From Blattamonas nauphoetae (Eukaryota > Preaxostyla > Oxymonadida): a stretch of 64,000 nucleotides of DNA. Position 1 is the stretch's first letter. Every line of letters begins with the position of its first letter. The DNA lies in the NCBI GenBank assembly GCA_033064195.1, contig JARBJD010000133.1:124001-188000 (forward strand), in the 5' to 3' direction. The notes beneath the pieces were generated by a model. That model did no database searches. It had not been told where the DNA came from and saw only the letters and a program-made list of their open reading frames with translations. Positions 49,519 to 60,154 of the stretch are shown here, in pieces. The position numbers were made by a program, and so were the translations under genes.

Positions 49519-51965
49519 ATGACCCTTCCAGTGCTTTTTATCGTTCATCTTCTCTATGTCGAAGCCATCTTCTCGGAACGGAGGATTCTGCCACTATCTC
49601 TCCAGATGGTCTTTTCTCATTCTCCAGAAGCTCACAACCGGACTAGAAATGAACAAGCCTTCGTGCCACAAATAGGCCTGAACCGCGGAACATATCATTC
49701 GAATGCGTATATTCTGGACTCCGTTTCCCTTTCAATGTCTGGATCAGGCACAACAATCTGCCATACATCGTCATTAACCAACGCTGAAACGGCGAATGAA
49801 CTCACCCAGGACAACAACCCGAAACGAAATGCAAACTCAACACCATTCATATTCGTATTCTCAAATTCCACAATATCGATATTCCGGATCTCCTTCGATT
49901 GTGGGTGGCCTGGGACAAGTGTCGGAAGAATCTCGTCGTCAAGATAGACGATCAACAACTGCCCCATCATCTCAAACCCTGAGTCGTCTCCATTTGTGAT
50001 GGACAACGGATGGGACGACTTTGGAAGCTCGATTTTCTTTGTTGATTGTTCGCACAAGTCGATCGAGAAGGCAAGCCTGCTCGCGTTGGTCAGCCTCACA
50101 CCGTCCCCCATCACCCACCCCCGTCACACAGACAACGAGCAGGAAGGATCCCCAACATTGATCAGCTCCTCCGGCCTCTCACTGTGCGACGGTCGTCTCG
50201 TGTTTGGGTCTGGTCCGCTGGTCGCCTTCTCGTCGTCGACAGAAGAAGTCGTGACCTTCCCAAACGCGTTGGAGACGATGCTGATTGGGAGCAGACTTGT
50301 GAACATGACAAGTGGGAAGCAGAAGGGGGTGTTGGAAGGATGGAGTGGATGTCAAAAGATTCTGGATTCGTGTGTGACTCGAAGCACGAACCACATTTCT
50401 GGAACAACATGCATTGACATGAACTTGGGAGGGAGTCTTCTGTGCTCGAACACCTCCTTCTCGCACTGCCACACCCCCCTCGAACCAGAAAATGTTTCTG
50501 GACGGACCTACACGCTTCAGCATCGGACTGGGACAAGAAGACTGGACTTTTTTGCTCTCAAGACAGATTCTGTCACCTTCCGCCGCTGTACTTTCTTTTT
50601 GATGACATCTTCGTCGAATGGAGCTGCGATTTCGTGCATGAACTCTCCAAGTCATCTCATCGTCACTGAATCCTCCTTCTCGAACTGCTCTGCTGAGCGG
50701 AGTTACGGGTGCATTTACTTCAGCCCAATCATAAACCAGAATTCTCCCCTCACAATCTCGTCCTCGCTCTTCGTCCACTGTACAGCTGAGTCCGGAGCTG
50801 GCGCTGGCATCGACAGGGCAGACCCGTGCACGATCACAGATGTCATCTTTCACAATAACAACGCCTTTGACAGTGCTGGCGGCCTCGATGTGTTTCAGAC
50901 CAACAACTTGTGTCAATCGAACTGTGTTTTCGAGAAGTGTATCGGCACGGGGGTGTACAGCGAAGGGGGGCGATGAATCTCGACCGCGTCTCATCACTCA
51001 CGATGGATTCCGTTCTCTTTAGAGAATGCAGGGCTGATCGAGGAAATGACCTCTTTTGTTACAAATCTGGTACCGTTGCAACACTGAGGCCATCAATCGC
51101 AAATTGTGATTCAACTTCTGAAATGAAGAATGTGTTCATCTCTGGACCTGATGGATTTGACAACACTCTGATTCCTGCTGTTCCAATCACATCAACTGCA
51201 GATCTTGTGGAGATTGGGAGCAATCCGAGTTCAGACCAGACGTCATCGACAATCCAAATGCGAGTGTCGACAAGTGTGAATGGGAAGATGTTGGTTTTGG
51301 TGGACAACTCGAACAAGCACGAATCGCCAAACACGAACTGCTCCCCACCACACGCGAACTCTCCTCCAGCGATTGCTCGACTTCTTCCTCAACTGTCCCG
51401 TGACCGAGTCGAATCATTTGCGGGAGCGATCGGCGTGTGGGGCGAGTTCTTCCCTCGGCCGTGTCTCCTTCTCGCGCGCTCCTCGTTCTCGAAATGCAGG
51501 GCTGTTGGGAGTGATGATTGTTTTGGAGGATGTTTATTTGTGGACACCACACAAGACGTTGTGATCACAGACAGCTTCTTTGAGAACTCGACAGCGATCT
51601 TCGAATGAGATGTCTCTCTCCTTTTCGTGATCGATAGTGTCTTCGCCAACTGCGCGTTCGTCATCTGCTCTTCGGAAGATCGGGGAGGAGCGGGGTGTGT
51701 GTCCCAATCGGAGACAGTCAGCATGAAGCACGTCCAGTTTCGTGAATGCTCGTCCACCAAATGGCCCGACTCTCGCGATGTGTCCTTCTACACACACACC
51801 TCCGCACAGGTCGCGGATGGTCAAATGGAGTGCTGCGATTCCACGTCTAGAAAACCACATGTGTTTGGTGCTTGCTCTTCTCTGTTTGAGCACTCATGCT
51901 CCTCCACTCAACTCCATGTCGACGATCTCGGATATCTCACACAATTTGTGTCAGTGTATTCCTGA
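49519..51965 (+). pseudogene. Broken beta-helix receptor gene
   Basis: A hydrophobic N-terminus (MTLPVLFIVHLLYVEAIFSE) leads into beta-helix sequence with the family hallmark SLCDGRLVFGSGPLVAF near 50200 and repeated SSFSNCS/SLFVHCT strands. There is an in-frame TAG at 49945-49947, a change of frame between about 50940 and 50976, and another stop at 51606-51608, after which the same frame resumes to 51965. No membrane span or kinase part remains, so the 3' end is missing as well. Confidence 0.7.
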
Positions 51966-52013
51966 AGATGGTTGTCCAGAGTTGTGAATCGAAAGTGAGA
52001 TGAATGATAACGA

Positions 52014-53687
52014 TTAGATGCGAGCAGAAACCTCATCAAAACTAATGATATCAGCATGGTCATCAATGGAATAGATACACATGGCGAATCTGACCTTCTG
52101 CGGGATGTTGGCGAGTGATTCTGGTTGTCGCTGGCCGTCCACAAACAGAACGAGGGTGTGTCTGTTCATGTCCAATTCAATCGTCGCCACTGAGTTGTCT
52201 CTTGGAGTTTGATTTCCATCTGCGATCATCTTCCCATTTTGAAATACATGTCCGGAATGCAAACGAAACACCGAAGACCCTTGTTGATTTATGAGATCGG
52301 ATGTTTTGCATTGTTCGAGCTGCGACGAATCGATCACACCAAATGCTGAAAAGATGAGAGAAAAGAAAGAAACTCATCCAATAGTTCTTGTTCCTTCGAA
52401 GAGACAATCTCCACACTCCTCGCGTGATTTCGTCGGAGAAACACGATTTGTCTCTCTTCACGAGACTTGTGATTCGTCGTCCTTCATTCCGAAAGTGAGT
52501 TGGATCCCAGATTGTAAATGCATGATCTGGAGGAATCATCCCTCGAATCCACTTCACATCCTTCGCTGCATCTGTCACCTGTGCCTCCACTGCCACTACT
52601 TTCGAGTGTGCTGTGTTCAGCTTGTCGTTCAGCCTCTTCTCCATCGCCACAAACTCTCCAATCTTCGTCATCTGCTCCGCGAGCGTCGCAGCTTGCTTGG
52701 CGATCAGTTCATCTTTCTGTTTGATTGAATTGTCTTTTTCGTTGATGATTTGGTTTTTTGATTTGATTGTGTCGTCTTTTTCCTTGTTCTGCTGATCCTT
52801 TTGTTTCATCTGTGCGTCCTTTTCGTTGATGGTCTTGTCTTTGGATGTGATGACATCATCCTTCTTTCTGACTTCTGCTTGCATTTCGTGGAGTTCAGTG
52901 GTGAGTGTGTGTATTGTTTCGTCTTTCGCTGAAATCGCTTTGTCCTTCAGCTTTTGAATTTCCATCAGTTTTGTGATTTCCCGTTCATTCTCTCCAATTT
53001 GGGCTCGGAGTGCGTCGCGTTGGGCAACAAGTTCCTCCACAGGCATCGATGTCTCATCTCCAACACCATCCAGCAGTGTCAGGAAGTGAAGAGCAGAACC
53101 CGAATGGCCTTTGACAAGTGAATCAGGATGAGAAGAGAGGGTGGAGAGAGAGGAAGTGAGAAGTGTCTTGTTTGGGATTGGAGTGGGTGGGGACGAGGAC
53201 AGGCACAGTTGGAGGATGGAGTTGACGAAGGCGAGAACAGGACGAAGATGAGATTGTTCTTCAATTTGGTGTTCAACTTGAGGTGATGGTTGTGGTTGTG
53301 TTTGGAGAGTTGAGGGCGATTGTGGAGACTGGGACGATTGGGGAGGAGAAGCGAGGATTGTGAGAAGGGAGATCCAGAGAGGAGAGGAGAGGAGGTGTGG
53401 GAGAGAAGGAGGGTGGCGTTGGAGGATGGCTGTGAAGAGAGGAAGGAGGTGGAAGTTTGTCGAGTTGGGAAGAAACTGCGAAGACGAGGATTGGATTGAT
53501 GAAAGTGGGAGGAGAAAGAACGAGGAGATGAGAAGGAAAGAGAAGAACAAACAGTGAAGAGGGCAGAGAAGAGATGGACGAAGAGAGATGGATCTGGTTG
53601 GGATTGGGACCGAGTGTTGATTGAAATCGAGTTCGGAGTGATTCCGAAACGAGCACAGATTGTGTGGAGAATCTGAGAAATCATCAT
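52014..53687 (-). CDS. Coiled-coil/SPRY protein, about 522 aa
   Basis: Three exons keep frame: 53553-53687, 52374-53475 and 52014-52345 (1,569 nt). The introns are 77 and 28 nt, both GT-AG. The N-terminal domain (HLLPLFTAILQRHP, LPHLLSSPLWISLL, PIPNKTLL) is helical and related to that of the SPRY genes at 10 and 39 kb. Residues about 215-330 form a long Lys/Glu/Asp-rich coiled coil with IxxKDxxIxEKD repeats. The C-terminal SPRY/B30.2-like domain includes IELDMNRHTLVLFVDGQRQ. The gene is not part of the inverted repeats and is clearly diverged, so it is an older family member. The start could lie further upstream, since the frame is open to 53837. Confidence 0.78.
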
Positions 53688-53837
53688 CAAATCAATGCAA
53701 AGTATGTAAATGAGAGAAGGACAAGCACAAATCGGAAAGATAATGGTTTCAAAGAAGGAAATCGAGGATGAATACAATCCTAAGTCGTTGTCAAACCGCG
53801 AAAGGATCACCAGTTCCATCGACAATCGATTCTCCAA

Positions 53838-54214
53838 GTTTGATCAGTTCTTGTTCAGAAATTGACCCTAACTGGGAAAGAATTGACGGGAGAAAGTTCA
53901 AACTTTAGCAGAATCAATGTCGTCCTGATTCTGTCCGAAGTTCGGTCCAGATGTTGTCTGAAATTCGGAATAGTTGACAAGAAGGACATGAAAAAGAAGC
54001 TCATACCTCGAGGGAAACTGGAAACATTACACTCAAATGTGCTTTTCCGGATCACACCCTCAACCATTTCTATTGACGGATTTGTCTGAATTGGGTCATC
54101 ATTCTCTTCATTTTAGGGTTCGGGATGGTTTGAGACAAACAACATTGACTCAAAAAGCCTGGATCTTTGATTTGATTTTTCATTCACAGGACTCATCTCT
54201 GTGAACAGTGAATA
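53838..54214. other. Intergenic stretch without recognised content
   Basis: About 380 bp between the SPRY gene (minus) and a beta-helix remnant (plus). Short open frames on both strands show no family features. It may hold the two divergent promoters. Confidence 0.4.
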
Positions 54215-55067
54215 ATGGGATGTGATCGTTCTCTGAAAATCGGAAACATTCGGATGATTAACATCATCAGAATTTTCCAAGTCCTGACTACCGGGGTAAT
54301 TCCTCCCGGTGGATTATTGTCCTCATTGCCAAGCTATCTGAGCGAAAACCAAGATGGACCTTCCAACCAAGTTATCGTGGGATCAAAGATTTTTCACCTC
54401 CATGAAACCGTTATAGTCTCATCCACGATCCACGTCAGATCCGATGCGCTGACATTGGTTGGAAATAATACCTCGCTATTGTCCTCTCGTGACATCAGTT
54501 CTGATTCTGAACAACACATTCTCTCACAAGATCAGAAATAACGCAACTCAATGAACCTAACATTGAAACAGCAATCCGAGGAACCAGCAGCTGCGTCCTG
54601 ATTTATGTTCAACGTGTGAAATAACACGATTTCTGAGACTGCCATGCATTGGAACTGCAACTCGGGACGAAATGGTGTCTGTTCGATTTCAGACTCTCAC
54701 GTTCAGTTTTCGTCAAGAGTGATTTCATCGACAGGACTTTGATCGCCATTGATGGCGAGAATATTGGATGCTGAAGGATGCGAGTCGAGCTCGTGCATTT
54801 CATTCCTCGGCGTGACTCACCTCTCGAAAACATGCTCCCTGCCACCTCTCGTCGGAATTCTGCCCTCATCATCCCTTTTCTCATCTGCCCCCAACTCACA
54901 GGTGGAGACCCGCTCAATGGACACTGAAACAAGCGTGGCAGTGTTCGGAGCGGGCCTCGTGTTCGGCTCGACATCGATCTCAGCTGGAACAGGTCCTCTC
55001 TTCTCGTTCGACCTCTCCGAAGAACTGTCACTGCCCGACATGGCACATCACTCCGAAGGGAGACATT
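54215..55067 (+). pseudogene. 5' remnant of a beta-helix receptor gene, ending at telomeric DNA
   Basis: The N-terminal 108 codons (54215-54541) carry a hydrophobic leader (INIIRIFQVLTTGVI) and a strand-rich start (HETVIVSSTIHV). After a broken stretch, 54749-55067 has the family hallmark VAVFGAGLVFGSTSISAGTGPLFSF, as in the gene at 49519. The match ends where TTAGGG repeats begin at 55068. The rest of the gene is absent. Confidence 0.65.
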
Positions 55068-55083
55068 TTAGGGTTAGGGTTAG
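55068..55083 (+). repeat. Short interstitial telomeric tract
   Basis: Two full TTAGGG units plus TTAG, at the exact point where the beta-helix remnant stops and subtelomeric sequence begins. Confidence 0.85.
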
Positions 55084-55400
55084 TATCAGTCATGATTTGT
55101 TGGGCCCAAAATCGAAGAATTTGACCATTTTCTGACTCAATTTGTGGTTTATCTGTGATGTGGAATTATTGCACAGGGGTTGCACATCATTTGGACACTA
55201 TTTGGGAACTTTTCTGCAATTTTCTTTGATCAATCCATAACCCTAAAACATCATTCAAACCATCTTTTGACCATCTTACAACTTTTGAAAATTTTGGCAA
55301 AAACAGATGCATTTTCAACGTCCACAAAAGGAAAGGTATGAAATTTTCAATGTGAACTCATTTTTATGGCTGAATTTTTGATTGTGATTCAGAGTCAATT
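55084..55400. other. Leader region of the recombinase gene
   Basis: About 320 bp of AT-rich sequence with one further CCCTAA near 55240. It probably holds the promoter of the recombinase gene. No other feature is visible. Confidence 0.4.
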
Positions 55401-58382
55401 TTGCTGCCATCAGACGTATGCTTTTCTTTCTTTTCGTCATTGTTTGACCCAGATATGTTGAATATGGACACCGCATTGATGGAAGAACAAGATAGAATGA
55501 TGATTGAAGAAGAAGAAAGAATGATGAGAGCAGAAGAAAAAGGCACACCTCAGTTTCAATCGGTTCCCGTCACTCCGCCCGCCTCAGGGGCCTTGTTCGA
55601 GTTAGTGAATACGCCTTCCTTCGTAAGATCCGTCCTTGAAACCCCAAAGTCAACCCGCCAGGCCGAAACCGCCGAACGTGACATGCAGGTTGGAAGGGAG
55701 CCTGTGTACCGCCTGCCCACTCCGCCTCCGCCGGACGACTTGATCCGGCCTTTACACGAACTTGCTGCCCTTGTTCCACCGCTTGAGAGGCCCCTCCCTT
55801 TGATCAAAGTCCAGGCTTGGAGGGGAGGTGCTGCTGTTCAGTTGTCTGGAACTGAACAAGAATCACTCAAAGAACTTGTCGAAGACCTGCCTGACATACC
55901 GTTTGTTCGGAAGAAAAGAGAAAGGAAGAAGAAAGAGACAAGCAAGAAAACAGTTGATGAGAAGAAGAAGAAGGACAAACCGAAGAAGAAGAAGGGAAGA
56001 CCGAAGAAAGAAGAATCATTCAACAGTTCCGACGAGACATCTGTGGAGATCACGAGCTGGGATGAGTCAATTGAATCATCATCTGAAGAAGTGAAAAAGA
56101 AGAAAAGACAAACTTCAACAGCATCAGATGATTCATCATCATCAATATCTTCGTCCAACTTCGAATGCAACCGAACCACAACGATGGTCACACGATCCCG
56201 AGCCTCTCCAGATCTTCTCTGCTACAAGACCCGCGTTCTGATGGACGACACAGACATGGAGGAGGATCTTGCCATCCCACCATCTCCATCAAGCGATTCT
56301 CCTCCATCGCCACCGCCACCTGCCGCTCCTCCGTCACCATCAGTTGACATGGGCGAGCTCTTCTCCATCGACGGCCCTGAGGCCACCACCACACTGTTCC
56401 CTCCAATTCCTGGTGTGTACGATAACTTGGAGAGGGATGTCCTCAACGACTGGCTGTCTTGGCAGGAGGAGGACGAAGAACATGTGCAGGACAGGGATCT
56501 TGAAGACGAATGGCTGCGGGTGTATGCTGGACACCGACGGATCACAGCTCCTGTTGCCCCTCTTCCACTTGAAGGGACAACCTCGAGAGAAAAACTGCCT
56601 CCCAATGTGGGCCGAAGCGGGATTGGCCACCTCCTCTCAGTCTACTCCCGCAAACGACTCGAACATCCAGACTCGGCTGCGGTTCCCTTCTCACACGAGA
56701 CCCAACAGAAACATCGTTGGGTCTACCGAATGTGGGAACTGTACTGCACCACATTCGGCATCACTCCGCTGTTCCCACTTCAACCGAAGGCTGTCTCGGA
56801 ATTCATCTGGACACTTGGCGTGAATTCACTTCTCTGCGTCAGCTCCATTTGCTCAGCCGTCCATGCTTCCCTCGTTTCCTTGCACACAATCCACACCAAC
56901 GCACCAATCTCCCGATATCTCCTTTGGGTCCTTAAACAGGCCATCCTGCGAGTTCGGACAGCGAAGCAAGAGCCCGACAAATCACACGCAAAGCCACCTT
57001 GTCTCATCTCTGACTTGTCACGGATCCTCAGACACATTCCCGACTGTCACCCCAGCAAAGCCCACGAAGCTTCCTTGTTCCTGTTCGCTCTGTGCTGTGG
57101 TGCCCGGGCCAGCACTTGCGCCGAGGTCTGTCTCTCCGACATCACACGAGTTGTCTGCCTGAAAGACACGGAGGACTTGCTTGTAACTGTGAAACTTCGG
57201 AAGATGAAAGCTTGCAGATCCAGTAACATGGTGGTTACTCTGGAGGGATCTCCATTCGAAAAGGCAGATGTGAACGTTGTCTACTGGCTGGAGCGGCACT
57301 TGAACAACTTGTTCGGGATCAGCCTTGTGCACTTTGACTCCTGGAAGATGGCTGAGAACTTGCAGCAACATCTTTGGGCTGGAGGGACAGACGCAATGAC
57401 GCTCGCCTTCCAGAAGCGAGCGTTCCAAGCTGGTTTCCCGCTTAAACACTTCGGGTTCCACAGCTTGAGGTCGGGCTTCATCTCTTCCGCCCTCATCAAT
57501 GCCGGGGATGATGACCAGGCTCGCGCACGCGTTCTGGAGCAATGCGCCATCATCGCAAAGTGGGTCCCCTTCTCTGCCACCGAGATGGGCTACGTGAAGT
57601 CCAGCACTGTTGGAGTTCACGTCTCGACCCGCCTTGTCCTCCCCAACCGCAACCACAAATCGGTCATCGAGCAAGTCTTGTCCTCCACTGAGATCTTCCA
57701 CCAAATCAAACTCATGCCCATCGCCTGGACCGGAAGGGAACTGTACAACTCCTTCATTGACTTCTCCGTCCGGATGCTTTGTATGTCCTGCATTGCGAAA
57801 GGTGAACCAGTCGGGACAGAACACAATCTGTTCAATAAGGCACTGTGCCGGTTCGGGAGGTCGCACAATCCGAATGGGACTCGAAATCAGGTCATGTCGA
57901 CGGGCAGAGAGGTCATAGTTTCTCAACTGCGCGAAGGGACGCACGAACAAGAACTCGCCAGAAGCTTGCTGGCTCACGTCAAACACAGTCTTGTGTGTCC
58001 AACGGAACTGGCCACCTCGAACGAGGAACTCCCCAGTCTCATCCCAAAGCCAACCCGCGGTCGAAGGATGTGGGAAGATTGGGAGAAGAAGATTGTCGCG
58101 GAGTGCATGACCGAAGGGATGAGATGGATTCAGATCTCTGCTGTTTTGAAAGAGAAAGGGAGCATCCGGACCAATGTTCAAATCAAAGACTTGTGGCGGA
58201 ACGAGCTGAACCGGAAGAAACGACTAGCTGCTAATGCCGACAGAGAACTTCGTCAAGCAACCGCAGAGGGCCAGGCCGCACGAGGTGGCTTTGGTCGAGG
58301 ACGACGAGGCAGGCGATCTCGTTTGAGTGTTGTCTTGGAAGCGGCCCAGGAACAACTAGCACGCAGGAATGCTGATGAATAA
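55401..58382 (+). CDS. Tyrosine recombinase with C-terminal SANT-like domain, up to 993 aa
   Basis: A single open frame ends in TAA. The first acidic, Met-rich stretch suggests the true start may be the Met at 55458 or 55467, or follow a small intron ending near 55452. Residues 170-215 are Lys-rich (nuclear localisation is plausible), and 285-320 are Pro/Ser-rich. A helical core-binding-like region (about 430-530) precedes a catalytic domain with R569 in GARASTCAEV, H687 and R690 in FHSLRSG, W721 and Y731 in MGYVKSS. This is the R...HxxR...W...Y set of tyrosine recombinases, which cut and rejoin DNA through a phosphotyrosine link. Residues about 886-943 (MWEDWEKKIVAECM...RWIQISAVL) look like a Myb/SANT DNA-binding fold. 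A Crypton-type DNA transposon is the best guess; no element ends were identified. Confidence 0.75.
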   Translation: MLPSDVCFSFFSSLFDPDMLNMDTALMEEQDRMMIEEEERMMRAEEKGTPQFQSVPVTPPASGALFELVNTPSFVRSVLETPKSTRQAETAERDMQVGREPVYRLPTPPPPDDLIRPLHELAALVPPLERPLPLIKVQAWRGGAAVQLSGTEQESLKELVEDLPDIPFVRKKRERKKKETSKKTVDEKKKKDKPKKKKGRPKKEESFNSSDETSVEITSWDESIESSSEEVKKKKRQTSTASDDSSSSISSSNFECNRTTTMVTRSRASPDLLCYKTRVLMDDTDMEEDLAIPPSPSSDSPPSPPPPAAPPSPSVDMGELFSIDGPEATTTLFPPIPGVYDNLERDVLNDWLSWQEEDEEHVQDRDLEDEWLRVYAGHRRITAPVAPLPLEGTTSREKLPPNVGRSGIGHLLSVYSRKRLEHPDSAAVPFSHETQQKHRWVYRMWELYCTTFGITPLFPLQPKAVSEFIWTLGVNSLLCVSSICSAVHASLVSLHTIHTNAPISRYLLWVLKQAILRVRTAKQEPDKSHAKPPCLISDLSRILRHIPDCHPSKAHEASLFLFALCCGARASTCAEVCLSDITRVVCLKDTEDLLVTVKLRKMKACRSSNMVVTLEGSPFEKADVNVVYWLERHLNNLFGISLVHFDSWKMAENLQQHLWAGGTDAMTLAFQKRAFQAGFPLKHFGFHSLRSGFISSALINAGDDDQARARVLEQCAIIAKWVPFSATEMGYVKSSTVGVHVSTRLVLPNRNHKSVIEQVLSSTEIFHQIKLMPIAWTGRELYNSFIDFSVRMLCMSCIAKGEPVGTEHNLFNKALCRFGRSHNPNGTRNQVMSTGREVIVSQLREGTHEQELARSLLAHVKHSLVCPTELATSNEELPSLIPKPTRGRRMWEDWEKKIVAECMTEGMRWIQISAVLKEKGSIRTNVQIKDLWRNELNRKKRLAANADRELRQATAEGQAARGGFGRGRRGRRSRLSVVLEAAQEQLARRNADE

Positions 58383-58494
58383 TATTTTTCTTTTTCTTCA
58401 CAACACCAGATAAACCTCAGTCCATTGTTTTCGAAACGGGCTAATCTAGTTCACAAGACGGGCGACTATCACTTCCTGTGGTCATCTTTTCAAG

Positions 58495-58854
58495 CTATTC
58501 TCCATGGTGTTCTTCATTTCCAAGCTATTCTCCATTGTGTTCATCTTTTCTACTCTATTCTCCATTGTGTTCTTCATTTCCAATCTATGCTTCTTTGTGT
58601 TCATCTTTTCTAATCTATTCTTCTTTGAGTTCATCTTTTCTAATCTATTCTTCATTGTTTTCAACTTTTCTAATCTATTCTTCTTTGTGTTCTTCATTTC
58701 CAATCTATTCTTCTTTGTGTTCATCTTTTCTAATCTATTCTTCTTTGTGTTCTTCATTTCCAATCTAATCTCCATTGTGTTCTTCATTTCCAATCTAATC
58801 TCCATTGTGTTCTTCATTTCCAATCTAATCTCCATTTTGTTCTTCATTTCTCAT
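58495..58854. repeat. 30-bp minisatellite, 12 copies
   Basis: Unit close to CTATTCTTCTTTGTG + TTCTTCATTTCCAAT, with variants alternating between TTCATCTTTTCTAAT and TTCTTCATTTCCAAT halves. Because 30 is a multiple of three, frames stay open on both strands: a charged ten-residue repeat (such as MKNTKKNRLE) on minus and a Phe/Ser-rich one on plus. It starts 112 bp after the recombinase stop. Coding use is doubtful. Confidence 0.9.
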
Positions 58855-58895
58855 GCTATGTCCACTCCCTTCCTTTTTTGAAACACCTTGTTCGA

Positions 58896-58961
58896 GCTTT
58901 CTTGAACTCTTTCCCAGGCTTTCTTGAGCCCCTTATCTGGCTTTCTTGAGCCGCTTGTTCT
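58896..58961. repeat. 22-bp tandem repeat, three copies
   Basis: GCTTTCTTGA recurs at 58896, 58918 and 58940, each followed by a 12-bp variable half. It begins a GC-rich stretch (to about 59182) that resembles no neighbouring sequence and has no recognised gene. Confidence 0.7.
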
Positions 58962-59182
58962 TGGCCCTGCCCTAAGCTATCTGAACTTCCCGCACCCCTC
59001 CAGCTGGGGTTGCGGGTTGGGAGACGAGTAGAGGAGTTGGTCTCCTCCACTCTGTGCGCGGACCACCTGAGAGGGGGGTCTTCACTTCCCCCTCCCCTGC
59101 AGGTGAGGGCGCCCGAGCGAGTCGAGGGAGTCACACCTCGACTCTATTGCCGACTCGGGAGGAGTGAGCCTGTCCCCGCTGA
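58962..59182. other. GC-rich spacer before the first long telomeric array
   Basis: Unlike the AT-rich flanks, this 220-bp stretch is GC-rich with C- and G-runs. It ends directly at the TTAGGG array. No frame with family features was seen. Confidence 0.5.
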
Positions 59183-59236
59183 TTAGGGTTAGGGTTAGGG
59201 TTAGGGTTAGGGTTAGGGTTAGGGTTAGGGTTAGGG
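59183..59236 (+). repeat. Interstitial telomeric array, nine TTAGGG units
   Basis: Nine exact units, followed directly by the first copy of the subtelomeric repeat unit. Confidence 0.95.
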
Positions 59237-60112
59237 CAACCTACTCCTAAACCTAAACCCAACCTTTTTCACCAACCTCAATCGATTCAGCATCTAAAAA
59301 AACGTATTTTTCCAAAATTTTTTTTTTGGGAAATTCCGGAATATTTTCTACTGAACACTTAAGCATACACTTTTCGAAACTGTATTTTGAGCTTTGCTCC
59401 CCAACGAAGACTCGAATCATGATGAAATTTTGTATGAACAACAATCGTTGATGATTACGTGTTCACACAAAAAGTTTTGAAATCGGTTGACTGTGAAGAA
59501 AGTTATGACCAAAATACACTTTTGCCCACTTTTCAGCCAAGCCGGCATGCGACCCATACCCGACCCTGAACATAACCTTTCAAAATTTTTTAAAATTTAG
59601 ATCTTGCCGGGATATGATCATGGTTGAAATGTTTTGAAATATAACATTGGGATAGGGAGATATGGGCCTTTCAAAATCCAAAAATCCTAAAATCTGCTAA
59701 GTCGGCACCGACCCCGAAAAACTCTAAGTAAATAAAAAATTCAAAAATATCAAAAATCATCCAAAATTGGTGTCTTTCGTTCTATCACGAACAAAACATA
59801 TTTTTAACAAATTTTGCAAAAGTCCAAATGGACACTCCGCATGGTATGGACATGAAGATAACAAGACCGGTTCAAAAAAACAACTTACTCAAAAATACCA
59901 TTCAACAAATCACCTATTTTTTTGAAAATGCGGAGACCTCATTGATCAACGATCATGGTTGCGTTTTATTTGAACAGAATTCAGTCTTTGTGACGATGTA
60001 GGACTCACAAGTTCGGATATTTGGTTGACGAAAATCAACATAGTTGGCACCATATTGCGAAAAACTCCAAGTATAAAAATCCAAAAAATCGAAAAACACT
60101 CCAAACTGAGCT
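59237..60112 (+). repeat. Subtelomeric repeat unit R1, copy 1
   Basis: An AT-rich unit of about 876 bp, starting CAACCTACTCC and ending CCAAACTGAGCT. No coding frame of note. The same unit recurs at 60155, 62999 and 63907. Confidence 0.95.
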
Positions 60113-60154
60113 TTAGGGTTAGGGTTAGGGTTAGGGTTAGGGTTAGGGTTAGGG
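60113..60154 (+). repeat. Interstitial telomeric array, seven TTAGGG units
   Basis: Seven exact units joining R1 copies 1 and 2. Confidence 0.95.

Noticed and set aside
55441-55580. A separate small minus-strand membrane protein near 55315-55548
   Set aside because: Its Phe/Leu/Ser-rich sequence is the complement of the Glu/Met-rich start of the recombinase; no start context or family match.
58482-58847. 121-codon charged repeat protein on the minus strand
   Set aside because: The open frame is an automatic result of a 30-bp period without stop codons; no upstream gene structure supports it.
58495-58961. CRISPR array
   Set aside because: The units are contiguous tandem repeats with no unique spacers, and the genome is eukaryotic.
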